A stretch of 64,000 nt of DNA from Paenibacillus sp. FSL R7-0204 (GCF_038002225.1 NZ_JBBOCA010000001.1:5394001-5458000); one strand, 5' to 3'; positions 35,248-45,162 are shown, counted from the first letter of the stretch. The notes: generated by a model not told the origin, from the letters alone. Program-made: numbers and translations.

Positions 35248-35775
35248 ATGAACGCAAGAATCACATTATCTCCGGTCACCCCGGACGATATCGATTTCAT
35301 CACAACGCTTGAAACCCGCGCCTCACTCTGGCCCTTCGAGGATATGATTCCAACCGACAAGGATGCAGTGCGAAAGACTGTGGCGGAACGAATCTATAGC
35401 GACTGGCACAAACAATTCGTGATCCGGCTCGCCTCCCCGGAGGCAACCCCTGTCGGGGAAGTGCATATACACTGGTACGTAAAAGAGCGCGAGAGCTGGG
35501 AGCTGGGCTACAGCCTTTTCCCTGAATACCGGGGGCAAGGCTACTGCACCGAAGCGGCGCAGTTGGCCTTGAAGCTTGCTTTTCAAGAATGGAAGGCCCA
35601 CAGAGTCGTGGCTATGTGCAATGAATACAATACCTCATCCATCCAGGTGCTGGACAGGTTAGGGATGGTCCGCGAGGGGGTATTCCGGGAAGAAATACAC
35701 TGGAACAACCAGTGGGTCAACCAATACTTTTATGCAATACTGGACCGGGAGTACCTGGGGCGTAAAGGGATATAG
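35248..35775 (+). CDS. GNAT acetyltransferase (RimJ/RimL-like)
   Basis: A 175-residue protein. The acetyl-CoA site is YRGQGYCTEAAQ (~92-103), followed by a C-terminal NTSSIQVLDRLGMVREG block, which is the RimJ/RimL-type GNAT signature. It probably acetylates an N-terminal or small-molecule amine; the target is unknown. GCAGGAGG lies 8 nt upstream, and it begins 16 nt after the amidohydrolase, so the two form an operon that ends in a hairpin at 35858. Confidence 0.88.
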   Translation: MNARITLSPVTPDDIDFITTLETRASLWPFEDMIPTDKDAVRKTVAERIYSDWHKQFVIRLASPEATPVGEVHIHWYVKERESWELGYSLFPEYRGQGYCTEAAQLALKLAFQEWKAHRVVAMCNEYNTSSIQVLDRLGMVREGVFREEIHWNNQWVNQYFYAILDREYLGRKGI

Positions 35776-35857
35776 AACCAGATCGGGGAACGAGGCTGAG
35801 ACCTAATGCTACCAGCCGTTGGGAACAATCTCCAACAATGTGCTTCCAGACATACGA

Positions 35858-35891
35858 AACAGCCCTGGAGGCCGAGGCTTCCAGAGCTGTT
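35858..35891. terminator. Terminator-like hairpin between convergent genes
   Basis: AACAGC, CTGGA and GC pair with GC, TCCAG and GCTGTT (single mismatches between) around GAG. It separates the GNAT operon from the minus-strand mdh group. Confidence 0.65.
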
Positions 35892-35923
35892 AGCACCACA
35901 CTGCCCATCCGGCAGCAGGTTAA

Positions 35924-36349
35924 TTAGATAATTGTGTTGTACACCATGAAAAAGATCATGACGACCAGCGAGACCATCAGCAGCAGACTCATGGTACGGA
36001 TCTTGGCAGTCTCCGCAGAGACATCACGGTTCTCTCTCATGCCTGCCGCAGCGAGGCGCAGAGGCTTGGTCATAATCCCGCCGAACGCGAACATAGCCAG
36101 CAGAAGCACCGTAACAATGATCATCCAAGGTACAGAATACTCGCCCTTAGTCATCATGTAGCCGCCGGTCAGCAGCTGAATCACAAGCCCGTATTGGGCA
36201 AAACGGTTGAATCCGCCGATTGCACTGAGCGTGCCTTCCTTCGCCGGGGAGGACAGCTTAGCCGTCCCGCTTAAGATAAACGGCAGCACCAGATAGAAGC
36301 CAAGTGCCAGCGTCCCGATCATATGCAGAAAAAAGAAAACATGACCCAT
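35924..36349 (-). CDS. Four-helix membrane protein of unknown function
   Basis: A 141-residue, very hydrophobic protein with four predicted helices (about 5-25, 50-68, 73-93, 115-138); the second loop carries a basic stretch. The FFLHMIGTLALGFYLV opening recalls DUF2269-like small membrane proteins, but the call is weak. The start is ATG with AGGAGGAG 8 nt upstream. It lies 48 nt after the mdh stop and may be co-transcribed. Confidence 0.65.
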   Translation of the reverse strand: MGHVFFFLHMIGTLALGFYLVLPFILSGTAKLSSPAKEGTLSAIGGFNRFAQYGLVIQLLTGGYMMTKGEYSVPWMIIVTVLLLAMFAFGGIMTKPLRLAAAGMRENRDVSAETAKIRTMSLLLMVSLVVMIFFMVYNTII

Positions 36350-36397
36350 CGTAATCTCCTCCTATTTCAATTTGAGGGGCTCCGGCAGATGCCGGGG

Positions 36398-37339
36398 TTA
36401 CATGGTTACAGAGGAAGTCACCGCGCGGACCGAATCAGCGGACTGGTCGAGCGCCGCCTGTTCCTCCGCCGTAAGCTCCAGTTCAAAAATCCGCTCAATC
36501 CCCTCCGCTCCCAAAAGCACAGGAACTCCCATGAACAGGTTCTCATAGCCGTATTCACCCTCAAGCAGAGCGATTACGGGTATGATCCGTTTCTTGTCCT
36601 TGAGAATGGCCTCCGCCATCTGAACCAGGGATGCTGCCGGAGCATAATATGCACTGCCGTTGCCCAGCAGACTGACAATCTCACCGCCGCCGACGCGGGT
36701 ACGCTGCACAATCTCTGCGATGCGGGCTGCCGGGATAAGCGTCTCGATCGGAATACCGCCTACGCTGGAATAACGTACTAACGGCACCATATCGTCGCCA
36801 TGGCCGCCCAGCACGAAGCCGCGTACATCCTCTACCGATACATTAAGCTCCTGAGCGATGAAGGTGCAGTAGCGGGCCGTATCCAGTACCCCGGATTGTC
36901 CGATTACGCGGTTCTTGGGGAAGCCGAGCGCATGATAGGCCACGTATGTCATGGCATCCACCGGATTGCTCAGAATAATCACAATGGACTCTGGAGCCAC
37001 GCGCTTCACATTCCCGCAGACCGATCTGACAATGTTCGCATTGGTGTTGACCAGATCCTCACGGCTCATGCCGGGCCCCCGGGCAACCCCTGCGGTAATA
37101 ATAACGATGTCAGAATCCGCTGCATCCTCATAGCTTGAAGTTCCGGTAATCTGAGCATCGAATTTCTGCACGGGTCCCGCTTCGAGCATATCCAGCACCT
37201 TGCCCTTGGCCTGCTTCTCAAGCTGGGGAATGTCCAGCAGTACCACATTGCCAAGTTCCTTCTGGGCAAGCATAAGCGCCGTGGTCGCGCCGGTGAATCC
37301 GGCACCTACGACAGTGATTTTTGAACGTTTGATCGCCAC
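36398..37339 (-). CDS. mdh: Malate dehydrogenase
   Basis: A 313-residue LDH-like malate dehydrogenase that oxidises malate to oxaloacetate with NAD. Visible: [17 protein letters not shown]ossmann loop (~11-27), substrate arginines in [20 protein letters not shown], and the catalytic His in [12 protein letters not shown]. The start is GTG with AGGAGGG 5 nt upstream. It follows icd in the order citZ-icd-mdh, as in B. subtilis. Confidence 0.96.
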   Translation of the reverse strand: MAIKRSKITVVGAGFTGATTALMLAQKELGNVVLLDIPQLEKQAKGKVLDMLEAGPVQKFDAQITGTSSYEDAADSDIVIITAGVARGPGMSREDLVNTNANIVRSVCGNVKRVAPESIVIILSNPVDAMTYVAYHALGFPKNRVIGQSGVLDTARYCTFIAQELNVSVEDVRGFVLGGHGDDMVPLVRYSSVGGIPIETLIPAARIAEIVQRTRVGGGEIVSLLGNGSAYYAPAASLVQMAEAILKDKKRIIPVIALLEGEYGYENLFMGVPVLLGAEGIERIFELELTAEEQAALDQSADSVRAVTSSVTM

Positions 37340-37381
37340 GGTAGCCCTCCTAACCTGATGATAGTCTGCAGGCGGCTACAT

Positions 37382-37415
37382 AGATATAAGCTACACGGAT
37401 GTGCAGCTTATATCT
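37382..37415 (-). terminator. Hairpin between icd and mdh
   Basis: AGATATAAGCT (37382-37392) pairs with AGCTTATATCT (37405-37415), with inner CAC/GTG. There is no T run, so it is more likely an RNA-processing or stability element within the operon than a full terminator. Confidence 0.45.
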
Positions 37416-37439
37416 GTAATATTTACCGGCCCGGCCTGC

Positions 37440-38735
37440 TTACAGATGGTTGATGATCTCGTCAGCAAAAGCAGAGCATTTCAGCTCAGTCGCGCCTTCC
37501 ATCTGGCGGGCAAAGTCGTAAGTAACCGTCTTGTTGTTAATTGCTGTACTCATTCCCTGGTAGATCAGGTCAGCTGCTTCCTGCCAGCCCAAATGCTCAA
37601 GCAGCATTACGCCGGAGAGAATAACAGAGCCCGGATTCACTACGTCCTTATCAGCATACTTAGGTGCCGTACCGTGTGTAGCTTCAAAAATAGCATGTCC
37701 CGTAATATAGTTAATATTCGCTCCAGGAGCAATACCGATGCCGCCGATCTGGGCAGCCAGTGCGTCGGAGAGATAGTCACCGTTCAGGTTCAGCGTCGCA
37801 ATGACATCGAAGTCTGTCGGGCGTGTCAATACCTGCTGCAGTGCAATGTCCGCAATAGCATCCTTCACGATGATCTTGCCTGCTGCTTCGGCTTCCTTCT
37901 GGGCAGCATTCGCAGCAGCTTCACCGTCGCGCTCCTTGATGACATCGTACTGGTTCCAGGTGAAGACCTTATCGCCGAACTCCTGTTCAGCCACTTCATA
38001 GCCCCAATTCTTAAAGGCGCCTTCAGTGAACTTCATGATGTTGCCTTTGTGTACCAGGGTCACGCTCTTGCGTCCGTGCTTGATCGCATACTCTACTGCT
38101 GAACGAACCAGGCGCTTCGAGCCTTCCTCGGATACAGGCTTGATACCGATACCCGATGTTTCCGGAAAGCGGATTTTGTTCACGCCCATTTCCTTCTGGA
38201 GGAACTCGATAACCTTCTTCACTTCGGCAGAGCCTTCCTGATATTCAATACCCGCATAAATATCCTCTGTATTCTCACGGAAAATAACCATATCCACCAG
38301 CTCAGGATGCTTCACCGGAGAAGGAACGCCGTCGAAGTAGCGCACCGGGCGCAGACATACGTACAGGTCAAGCTCCTGGCGCAGCGCCACGTTCAGGGAG
38401 CGGATCCCTCCTCCGATTGGAGTAGTCAGCGGGCCTTTGATTGCCACAATGTACTCGCGGATCGCTTCCAGCGTGTCGTTCGGCAGCCATTCACCATATG
38501 TATTGAAGGCCTTCTCGCCGGCAAACACTTCGTACCACGCAATTTTCTTCTTACCGCCGTAGGCTTTCTCTACAGCTGCATCCAGCACCCGCTTGGAGGC
38601 TTTCCAAATGTCACGGCCTGTCCCGTCACCCTCGATGAATGGAATGATCGGCTGATCCGGAACCAGCAGCTTGCCGTCTTCGATTGTAATTTGTTCGCCT
38701 TCTGTGGGCAGATCGTATTGTTCCAGTTTCAACAT
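37440..38735 (-). CDS. icd: NADP-dependent isocitrate dehydrogenase
   Basis: A 431-residue enzyme giving 2-oxoglutarate, CO2 and NADPH. Present are the substrate-binding [19 protein letters not shown] (with Ser and Arg), [20 protein letters not shown] [17 protein letters not shown], the metal Asp region and [20 protein letters not shown]. The length is right for the E. coli/Bacillus homodimer type. The start is ATG with AGGAGG upstream. It lies between citZ and mdh. Confidence 0.96.
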   Translation of the reverse strand: MLKLEQYDLPTEGEQITIEDGKLLVPDQPIIPFIEGDGTGRDIWKASKRVLDAAVEKAYGGKKKIAWYEVFAGEKAFNTYGEWLPNDTLEAIREYIVAIKGPLTTPIGGGIRSLNVALRQELDLYVCLRPVRYFDGVPSPVKHPELVDMVIFRENTEDIYAGIEYQEGSAEVKKVIEFLQKEMGVNKIRFPETSGIGIKPVSEEGSKRLVRSAVEYAIKHGRKSVTLVHKGNIMKFTEGAFKNWGYEVAEQEFGDKVFTWNQYDVIKERDGEAAANAAQKEAEAAGKIIVKDAIADIALQQVLTRPTDFDVIATLNLNGDYLSDALAAQIGGIGIAPGANINYITGHAIFEATHGTAPKYADKDVVNPGSVILSGVMLLEHLGWQEAADLIYQGMSTAINNKTVTYDFARQMEGATELKCSAFADEIINHL

Positions 38736-38837
38736 TTGTAGATATTCCTCCTAAAAGTATGATGTATAAGCATTCATATCATTCATTGTACTAAAGGGGT
38801 AGAGCAGCCTGCAAGGGCCGCCCTCCCTGCCGCCCTG

Positions 38838-39950
38838 TTATCGCTCGTCTACAGGGACGTACTTCATGTCGGACATGCCTGTATATTCCGCACGCGGACG
38901 GATGATACGGTTGTCTTCGTACTGCTCCAGAATGTGCGCCGTCCAGCCCGAGGTGCGGCTGATCGCGAAAATAGGGGTGAACAGCTCCCGTTCAATCCCC
39001 AGCTGTGTGTAGACCGATGCCGAATAGAAGTCGACGTTCGGTTTCAATCCCTTTTGGCTGGTAATCAGCTCTTCCACCTTGACGGACATGTCATAGAGAC
39101 TGGTGTCATTCTTCATCGTGCCCAGCTCGCTGGACATCTTCATCAGGTGCTTAGCGCGCGGGTCGCCGTTCTTGTAGACACGGTGTCCGAAGCCCATAAT
39201 CTTCTCGCGGCGCTCCAGCTTGCCCTGGATATACGGCTCCACCGCATCCAGACTGCCGATCTCCTCGAGCATCTTCATTACGGCTTCATTCGCGCCGCCA
39301 TGCAACGGCCCCTTAAGCGCCCCGATCGCCGAGGTCACACCGGAGTAAATGTCGGACAAGGTCGCAACCGTTACCCGCCCTGCAAAAGTCGAAGCATTCA
39401 GCTCATGGTCGGCATGCAGCACAAGCGCCGTATCCAGCGCCTTGACGGATACCGCATCCGGCTCTTTTCCCCACAGCATGTAGAGGAAGTTCTCGGCGAT
39501 GGTCAGGCCGGCCTTAGGGGCTACCGGCTCCAGGCCTTTGCGGATGCGCGCCAGTGCGGCAACTACAGTCGGAATCTGCGCCTGCAGCTTCAGCGCCTTG
39601 GTCTGGTTCGCTTCCTTGCTCATATCATCGGCGGCTTCATCGTACAGCGCCAGACTCGATACGGCAGAGCGCAAAGCGGCCATGGTGTTGGCTTCCTTGG
39701 GATACAGCTTCATTTGAGTGAGCACCTGCTCCGGGATCGCAGCGTGTGCACTGAGGTCGCGCCGCAGAGCTTCAAGCTCCGGCACCGTTGGCAGGCTGCC
39801 GAACCACAGCAAATAAGCAGTCTCCTCAAATGTGGCATGGTCCGCAAGATCGTCAATATCATAGCCGCGGTAAGTGAGCACTCCATCTACGATAGAGCTG
39901 ATTGAGGAGGTCGTTGCAACAATGCCTTCAAGTCCTTTAGTAGCTGTCAT
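38838..39950 (-). CDS. citZ: Citrate synthase
   Basis: A 370-residue citrate synthase joining acetyl-CoA and oxaloacetate. Visible: GIVATTSSISSIVDGVLTYRG, the HADHELNAST catalytic His, GGANEAVMKML and FGHRVYKNGDPRAKHL with the second His, and the C-terminal Asp in ISRTSGWTAHILEQ. The start is ATG at 39950 with GGAG 7 nt upstream; a frame extension to 39995 has no ribosome site. It leads the citZ-icd-mdh group. Confidence 0.96.
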   Translation of the reverse strand: MTATKGLEGIVATTSSISSIVDGVLTYRGYDIDDLADHATFEETAYLLWFGSLPTVPELEALRRDLSAHAAIPEQVLTQMKLYPKEANTMAALRSAVSSLALYDEAADDMSKEANQTKALKLQAQIPTVVAALARIRKGLEPVAPKAGLTIAENFLYMLWGKEPDAVSVKALDTALVLHADHELNASTFAGRVTVATLSDIYSGVTSAIGALKGPLHGGANEAVMKMLEEIGSLDAVEPYIQGKLERREKIMGFGHRVYKNGDPRAKHLMKMSSELGTMKNDTSLYDMSVKVEELITSQKGLKPNVDFYSASVYTQLGIERELFTPIFAISRTSGWTAHILEQYEDNRIIRPRAEYTGMSDMKYVPVDER

Positions 39951-40000
39951 AGTCTCTCTCTCCTTTGCCAACAAGAGTATATAGTGCCGCTTCAAACCTC

Positions 40001-40016
40001 ATGTAAACATTTACAT
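40001..40016. promoter_or_regulatory. cre-like site (CcpA) upstream of citZ
   Basis: The palindrome ATGTAAACATTTACAT fits the catabolite-repression consensus TGWAARCGYTWWCA with one mismatch in either orientation. It lies 50 nt before the citZ start, at or just after a probable -10 (TAATAC near 40025), in keeping with glucose repression of citZ in Bacillus. The remaining divergent gap 39951-40339 shows no gene. Confidence 0.6.
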
Positions 40017-40351
40017 TTCCAAGTATTACAACTCTCTCTGAAAAAAATTCAGAACCGGCTCAGAAGATTGCAACTAAATTTCTGCTCTTTAACCTTTAAT
40101 TATCATACCGGATTTTGACGGTTATGTGAACAACGTGGAAGCTTTACAGGACATCAAATGATTTTATCGGAGGGATAGAAAAAAACGAACGCAAAATCTG
40201 TTTCATGAACACACTTCCAGGTTATGGATATACCCGCCGTCTGCGCTTTTCTGGCGCTGTTAGTCTTTTCACACCCCCTATGAATATATATAAGACGAGC
40301 CGTTATTTCTGGAATCCGCCAGAGTAGGAGGGACCGAAGATCGATACACTT

Positions 40352-41455
40352 GTGCTTAAAAGAATGCTGCGCGGCCTCTGGGTCGTGCTTGCTGCCGCCC
40401 TGATTCTGCTGGCTGTATATGTACTGCTGCCGCTCCTCTACCCCCTGCTGATCGCCTGGCTGCTGGCTTATCTTATGCATCCGCTCGTCCTGATCCTGAA
40501 GGGGATGAAGCTCCCCGGCTGGCTCGCCGTATCCCTCTCGCTGCTGTTCTACATCGGAGGCATCGCACTTGTCTTGACCGCTCTCATCACGCGGCTGGTC
40601 AAAGAGCTGATCGGGCTGCTCCAGACCTTCGATCTTCATACTGATCAGTGGCGGGAGCTGCTGCTGTCCCTGAGCCGTAATGCCAGCATTCAGAATATTA
40701 TTAACCAAATCAACCAGTTTTACCACGACAACCCGGGTTATCATGCCACCATTGACAGCAATATCAACCGGACCACTGAAACTGTCGGCCAAGCCGTGAC
40801 GCAGATGATTACCGGATTCTTCAATATCATCCTGAAGCTGATCTCCTCGCTGCCTAGCCTCGGCACCATCCTGATTGTTATCGTATTGGCCGCCTTCTTC
40901 CTCAGCACCGGCTGGGAACGGCATAATGCCAAGCTGACTGCCTTGCTCCCAGCCCAGCTGCTAAGACCGGTGTCGGAGATCTGGAAGGACTTGCGCAAGG
41001 CACTGTTCGGCTACATCCGCGCCCAGCTGGTGCTGATCTCTGTAACGGCGGTAATTGTGATCATTGGCCTGCTGCTGCTGGGGGTCAAATCAGCCTTCGC
41101 CATCGGCCTGACCATCGGCATCGTCGATCTGATTCCTTACCTGGGCGTCGGTATCGTCATTCTGCCCTGGGCCTTGTATTCGTATATGACCGGGAACATG
41201 GCGCTGGCCATCGGGCTGCTGGTGCTCTACGGCGTCATCCTGATCACCCGCCAGGTGCTGGAGCCCAAGGTGCTCGCCAGCAGCATCGGCGTCGATCCGC
41301 TCGCTATGCTGATAGGCATGTTCGCCGGCCTTCAGCTAATGGGCATGCTCGGCCTGATCCTCGGCCCGGTGCTGCTCGTTATTCTCGACGCGTTCGCCCG
41401 CGCCGGCGTATTCCGCGCCCTGCGCACCTATATCCTCAGCGGCAGGCTGCATTAG
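40352..41455 (+). CDS. ytvI: YtvI-like AI-2E-family membrane protein (sporulation-associated)
   Basis: A 367-residue, very hydrophobic protein of the AI-2E/UPF0118 family. The characteristic LTIGIVDLIPYLGVGIVILP and a GVDPLAMLIGMFAGLQLMGMLG tail are present, with seven or eight helices. B. subtilis YtvI is a sporulation integral membrane protein located next to fxsA and citZ, as here. The GTG at 40352 has no Shine-Dalgarno; a perfect AGGAGGG lies 7 nt before an in-frame ATC at 40340, which would add IDTL. The true start is therefore uncertain. Confidence 0.85.
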   Translation: MLKRMLRGLWVVLAAALILLAVYVLLPLLYPLLIAWLLAYLMHPLVLILKGMKLPGWLAVSLSLLFYIGGIALVLTALITRLVKELIGLLQTFDLHTDQWRELLLSLSRNASIQNIINQINQFYHDNPGYHATIDSNINRTTETVGQAVTQMITGFFNIILKLISSLPSLGTILIVIVLAAFFLSTGWERHNAKLTALLPAQLLRPVSEIWKDLRKALFGYIRAQLVLISVTAVIVIIGLLLLGVKSAFAIGLTIGIVDLIPYLGVGIVILPWALYSYMTGNMALAIGLLVLYGVILITRQVLEPKVLASSIGVDPLAMLIGMFAGLQLMGMLGLILGPVLLVILDAFARAGVFRALRTYILSGRLH

Positions 41456-42006
41456 GGGGGGCCGCTCCAAACAAACTTTGCCCACTCCCCCTCCGTTACT
41501 AATTGCCAGTGCCTTCCCTCTCCAAGTGGCTAATCCCCAGTGCCTTCCCCGAAACTAGTTGGATAAACGTATCTTACGTTGAAGCTTTCAGAGCTTTTTG
41601 GAGTAACAATTGGAAAAACGTCACTTAATTCTACGAATTCCGCCTATTGAAGAGAATCTCAGCCTAACAAGTGCTGTTTTTCCAACTAATACCTGAGGAT
41701 ACCTCATTCGCACATCAGCAAGTGTATAATTTCCAACTATCTCTGGCTGAGCTGCCCCCTCCGCCCTCCCTCCCACTGACGCCAAATAACCCCACAAGAT
41801 GGGGAGTCAGTTTCGATGTACACTCAGGTATTTTGCGGGAACCCCGGAACATACAAATTCTGATCTACCCAAAAAGGCATCCAGCCGCAGCACCTGCAAC
41901 TGAACACCTTTTGGCAAGCCTGATTACTCCATTGTACTCCTAAGCGATCCTTGCAACTCCTTATTACCCGCCAGCAACCGCCGGCCTGCTCTATCTCTCT
42001 CCCCGC
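41456..42006. other. 551-nt intergenic region with repeated short motifs
   Basis: No gene seen. It contains AGTGCCTTCCC twice (41511-41521 and 41538-41548), and the word TTGGATAAACG / TTGGAAAAACG near 41570-41620 with its inverse TTTTTCCAACT near 41670-41690 and again TTTCCAACTAT near 41730. This looks like a dispersed intergenic repeat of the genome. Confidence 0.45.
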
Positions 42007-42405
42007 CTACCTGCGGTAGAAGGTGAACGTGCCGTTTTTCATCTTCTTCTCGATCCATTTCAGCAGAAAAACCCGGTAGAGCGGCCGGGTCAGCGGAAAT
42101 ACCAGAGTAAAGCCGATCAGATCCGTGACAAATCCCGGCAGAATCAGCAGCAGACCGCCGAAGAAAATACATAAGCCGTCCAGCATCGTCCGTCCGGGCA
42201 CCCGTCCCTCCTGCATATGTGTTCTGCTGTCCTGCAGCACCTTCTTACCTTCGAACCGCATCATTAGCAAGCCGATGACTGAAGTAGCCAGCATGATCAG
42301 CAGCGTCTTGGGCGCTCCAAGAAAACTTGAGACATAGATGAAACCGAATAATTCCACGGCCGGGACTGCAAATAGGGCGGCCCACAGCCATTTGTTCCTG
42401 ATCAT
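42007..42405 (-). CDS. fxsA: FxsA-family membrane protein
   Basis: A 132-residue protein with the FxsA order: an N-terminal helix WLWAALFAVPAVELFGFIYV, a second with a TLLIMLATSVIGLLMM strand, then GEGVPG-type GRVPGRTMLDGLCIFFGGLLLILPGFVTDLIGF, and a basic end. FxsA is named for suppressing F-plasmid exclusion of phage T7 in E. coli; its native role is unknown. AGGAGGAG lies 5 nt upstream. It is next to ytvI, as in Bacillus. Confidence 0.92.
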   Translation of the reverse strand: MIRNKWLWAALFAVPAVELFGFIYVSSFLGAPKTLLIMLATSVIGLLMMRFEGKKVLQDSRTHMQEGRVPGRTMLDGLCIFFGGLLLILPGFVTDLIGFTLVFPLTRPLYRVFLLKWIEKKMKNGTFTFYRR

Positions 42406-42434
42406 ACTGCTCCTCCTTCTTCCTTACATTAACG

Positions 42435-42914
42435 CTATTCTTCTTCCTTCAGCGCAGCCAGGATGGCCTGGAACAGCTCAGGCTGTGCCCTGTCGATCCG
42501 CACCGGCCTCCACTCCCCGTTCAGCCATACGTGGCTCGTCGAGCCGCTGACCAGAAGCTCGCCTGCGGTCCGCTCCTGCCCTTCCTGACCCGCCGCCATC
42601 CGGCGGATTTCATATTCATACACAACCCTCAGAGCCGAGAAGGTGGTTAACCGCGCATACACGGTAATAAGATTATCATATCGCGCGGGGCTTTTAAATT
42701 GCAAATCTGCAGAGGTTACCGGCAACAGCAGACCGAGCCCCTCCAGCATCCGGTAGTCAAAGCCCAGCTCACGGAACATCTCCGTACGGCCGCACTCAAA
42801 CCAGATTAAATAGTTGGCATGATAGACCACGCCCATCTGGTCGGTCTCCTGATAACGTACACGGATGGAGGTACTGTGCCAGCGGCTGGCCCATCCCGGT
42901 TGATGCGGATTCAT
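42435..42914 (-). CDS. Hotdog acyl-CoA thioesterase (YbgC/YneP-like)
   Basis: A 159-residue single-hotdog thioesterase. The catalytic loop is VRYQETDQMGVVYHANYLIWFECGR, with the family Asp and the VYHxNY pattern, then KSPARYDNLITVYARL. It hydrolyses small acyl-CoAs; the substrate is unknown. Start: the second ATG at 42914 is 7 nt from AGGAG, while the ATG at 42920 is too close. It lies 30 nt before the fxsA start on the same strand. Confidence 0.88.
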   Translation of the reverse strand: MNPHQPGWASRWHSTSIRVRYQETDQMGVVYHANYLIWFECGRTEMFRELGFDYRMLEGLGLLLPVTSADLQFKSPARYDNLITVYARLTTFSALRVVYEYEIRRMAAGQEGQERTAGELLVSGSTSHVWLNGEWRPVRIDRAQPELFQAILAALKEEE

Positions 42915-42962
42915 ATTCATGCTCCTTTCTATAATACAGCCTATCCGGCAGCCGGCAGCCCG

Positions 42963-44144
42963 CTAAGCACCGACCCCGCCGGATGCAGACTTCAGCGGCA
43001 GCTTGCGGCGTGAGCTTCGGGCGACATAGACCAGCAGGGCCGCGCCCGCAGCCGCACTAATCATGCAGGAGAGGTTCATTAGCCCGACCCCGCCCTGGTT
43101 CAGCAGCATCCCGTTCAGCAGATTGCCCAGAATCCCGGCTAACCCGGAGAATACGATGTTAAACACACTTTGCCCGGTCGCCTGCATCTCCGCTGAGGTA
43201 ATCTTCGATACATATTCAACCGCCGCGATATAAAAGAACCCGAACGAGAGGCCGTGAAGCACCTGTACGCCGATCATGACAGAAGGGTACGGGAAGGCGA
43301 CCTGGATGCCCCAGCGCAGCACATAGATTAGCGCACCAAGCAGCAGCGTCCGCTCCATGCCGAGCCTGCGGATGACCTTGGAGGCGAAGAACATAGAAGG
43401 CACATTGGTAATCGACGCCAGGAACAAGGCGATTCCGGCAGTGCCGGTCGATCCGCCCACCGACTGGAAGGCAATGACAAAAAAGGTCCCGAAGGCCGTC
43501 ATGGTCTGGTTGACCAGAAAGCTTCCGCCTAAGAAGGCCAGGAAGATGCGGTTGCCGAGCAGTTTTTTGATCCCCTGGGAGAAAGACTGGCTCATCATAT
43601 GATTCTCCTCCGCCTGCTTGGGAAGAGTGAAGGCAATCACTACAGCGACGCTATTCAGCAGCAGAAACGGCAGCCAGATGGTCGATACAGAGAACTTGGA
43701 TACATACTGCCCCCCCGCAATGGCCCCTACGGCGGCGCCTATGCTCATCATCATGCGGATGCTGCCGTAAGTGGCTCCGGCCCTGTTCGCAGCCGCTATG
43801 GCGTACGAGTCGGCTATAGGCGCCTGTGTAGAGGAGAAGATCGTGGACACGGTATACACCAGCATCAGCACGATAAAATATTCCGAACGGTACAGGACCG
43901 CAAGCACCGCCGGAACCGCCACACTCAGAATCAGCACCAGCCGCGCCTGGTTATACCGGTCGGAGACCATTCCCCATAAGGGCTGGACACAGATGGCGAT
44001 CAGCGTACCTATAGCCATCAGCAAGCCGATCTGGCTGACTTCAAGTCCGTTTGATTTCAGCAGCAGCGAGAGGTAGGAGCCGAAGGAACCCCCGGCCAGT
44101 CCCAGAAACAGATAGAACCCGCGCAGCTTTGTTATTTTTTCCAT
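42963..44144 (-). CDS. MFS transporter (YwbF-like)
   Basis: A 393-residue, 12-helix major-facilitator protein. The loop 2-3 motif is GMVSDRYNQAR (~57-67) and the family-typical GAALGAIAGG-like GAAVGAIAGGQYVSK follows. It resembles the MFS_1-like/LacY-related B. subtilis YwbF group. The substrate is unknown. The start is ATG at 44144 with GAGAGGAC 13 nt upstream; an in-frame TTG further out has no site. It is in line with the thioesterase and fxsA (43-nt gap). Confidence 0.85.
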   Translation of the reverse strand: MEKITKLRGFYLFLGLAGGSFGSYLSLLLKSNGLEVSQIGLLMAIGTLIAICVQPLWGMVSDRYNQARLVLILSVAVPAVLAVLYRSEYFIVLMLVYTVSTIFSSTQAPIADSYAIAAANRAGATYGSIRMMMSIGAAVGAIAGGQYVSKFSVSTIWLPFLLLNSVAVVIAFTLPKQAEENHMMSQSFSQGIKKLLGNRIFLAFLGGSFLVNQTMTAFGTFFVIAFQSVGGSTGTAGIALFLASITNVPSMFFASKVIRRLGMERTLLLGALIYVLRWGIQVAFPYPSVMIGVQVLHGLSFGFFYIAAVEYVSKITSAEMQATGQSVFNIVFSGLAGILGNLLNGMLLNQGGVGLMNLSCMISAAAGAALLVYVARSSRRKLPLKSASGGVGA

Positions 44145-44246
44145 GGGGATTACAAGTCCTCTCTCATTCTTTTTAACAGAATACCCAACCTTCATAGCCG
44201 CCTGCTGCATTAAATAGAGCACAACCTATTATGAGGCGGTGGACAA

Positions 44247-44990
44247 GTGGGCCAAGTCAATAGATTAACACGGAGCAAACCCTGTCTGAAGGATAAACTC
44301 AATACGGGCAGAGCCGCCAGTTCCGGCTTCGGCTGGACATCAAGCAACTGGAGCGGTTATGCCATTTCCGGCAAAAAAGGCAGCTACCGGCAGATATCTG
44401 CCGACTGGATCGTCCCTTATGTAAAGCCTACGGTAAAACCTACGTTCTCCTCGGCCTGGATCGGCATCGACGGCTTCAAGAACAGCAGCCTGATCCAGAC
44501 CGGCACCGGCCATGAGTCGGTGAACGGCAAAGTCCGGTATTATGCCTGGTGGGAGATTCTCCCCGCCTCCGAGACCGTCATTCCTCTTCCCGTCTCCCCC
44601 GGCAACCATATGCGCGCTTCCATCGTCAAGCTGAGTCCCGGCAAATGGTGCATCACCCTGCGCAATCTCAGCAAATGCTGGGTTTTCCGCACGGTACAAC
44701 GCTATAACGGACCGCAAAGCTCTGCCGAATGGATTGTCGAAGCACCCCAAGTGGGATTCGATATCGCTCCGCTGTCCAAGTTATCCACAGTCTGCTTCAC
44801 CTGTTGCCAGGTCAATGGACGCAGCCCCAGACTGAAGGTCACAGACGGCGGCGTTATGATCCAGAATAAGAGGCTGCTGGCCGTGCCTACTCTCCCGCGC
44901 TCTTGCGGAAGCGCCTTTTCGGTCAGACGGATCTATCGTAAAAGTCCCCCTGCCGTGTATTCCATGAACCCTATTTATACGACTCCCTGA
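44247..44990 (+). CDS. G1-family glutamic endopeptidase
   Basis: A 247-residue protein of the eqolisin (G1/A4) fold: SSNWSGYAISGKKGSY, ISADWIVPYVKP, SSAWIGIDGFKNSSLIQTGT (catalytic Gln), VRYYAWWEILPA and SSAEWIVEAP (catalytic Glu). No N-terminal signal peptide is visible, which is unusual for this family. The start is GTG with GAGGCGGTGG upstream. It is divergent from the MFS gene. Confidence 0.88.
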   Translation: MGQVNRLTRSKPCLKDKLNTGRAASSGFGWTSSNWSGYAISGKKGSYRQISADWIVPYVKPTVKPTFSSAWIGIDGFKNSSLIQTGTGHESVNGKVRYYAWWEILPASETVIPLPVSPGNHMRASIVKLSPGKWCITLRNLSKCWVFRTVQRYNGPQSSAEWIVEAPQVGFDIAPLSKLSTVCFTCCQVNGRSPRLKVTDGGVMIQNKRLLAVPTLPRSCGSAFSVRRIYRKSPPAVYSMNPIYTTP

Positions 44991-45084
44991 CATACTGTTC
45001 TGCTCCAAACACTCAGGTCCAATATATCCATTTGCATCCCTGATATCAACCTGTATCTTAATATTCCGGGAGAGTCCACTTATC

Positions 45085-45122
45085 AAAAAAAGAGCAGCGG
45101 CAATCAAGCGCCACTGCTCTTA
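45085..45122. terminator. Terminator between the G1 peptidase and pyk
   Basis: AAAAAAAGAGCAG and GGC pair with GCC and CTGCTCTT around 7 nt, with an A-rich flank that becomes a T tract on the minus strand, ending the pyk transcript. Confidence 0.75.
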
Positions 45123-45162
45123 TCATTATATCTTATTCGTGCTGCAGAAGCTCTTCCAAATC

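Noticed and set aside
38934..39905. 323-codon frame antisense to citZ
   Set aside because: Same explanation: a shadow of a high-GC coding gene, with low-complexity His/Arg-rich translation.
40154..40924. 256-codon minus-strand frame over ytvI
   Set aside because: Gln/Asp-rich translation, no ribosome site, and the membrane protein YtvI on the other strand is clearly coding.
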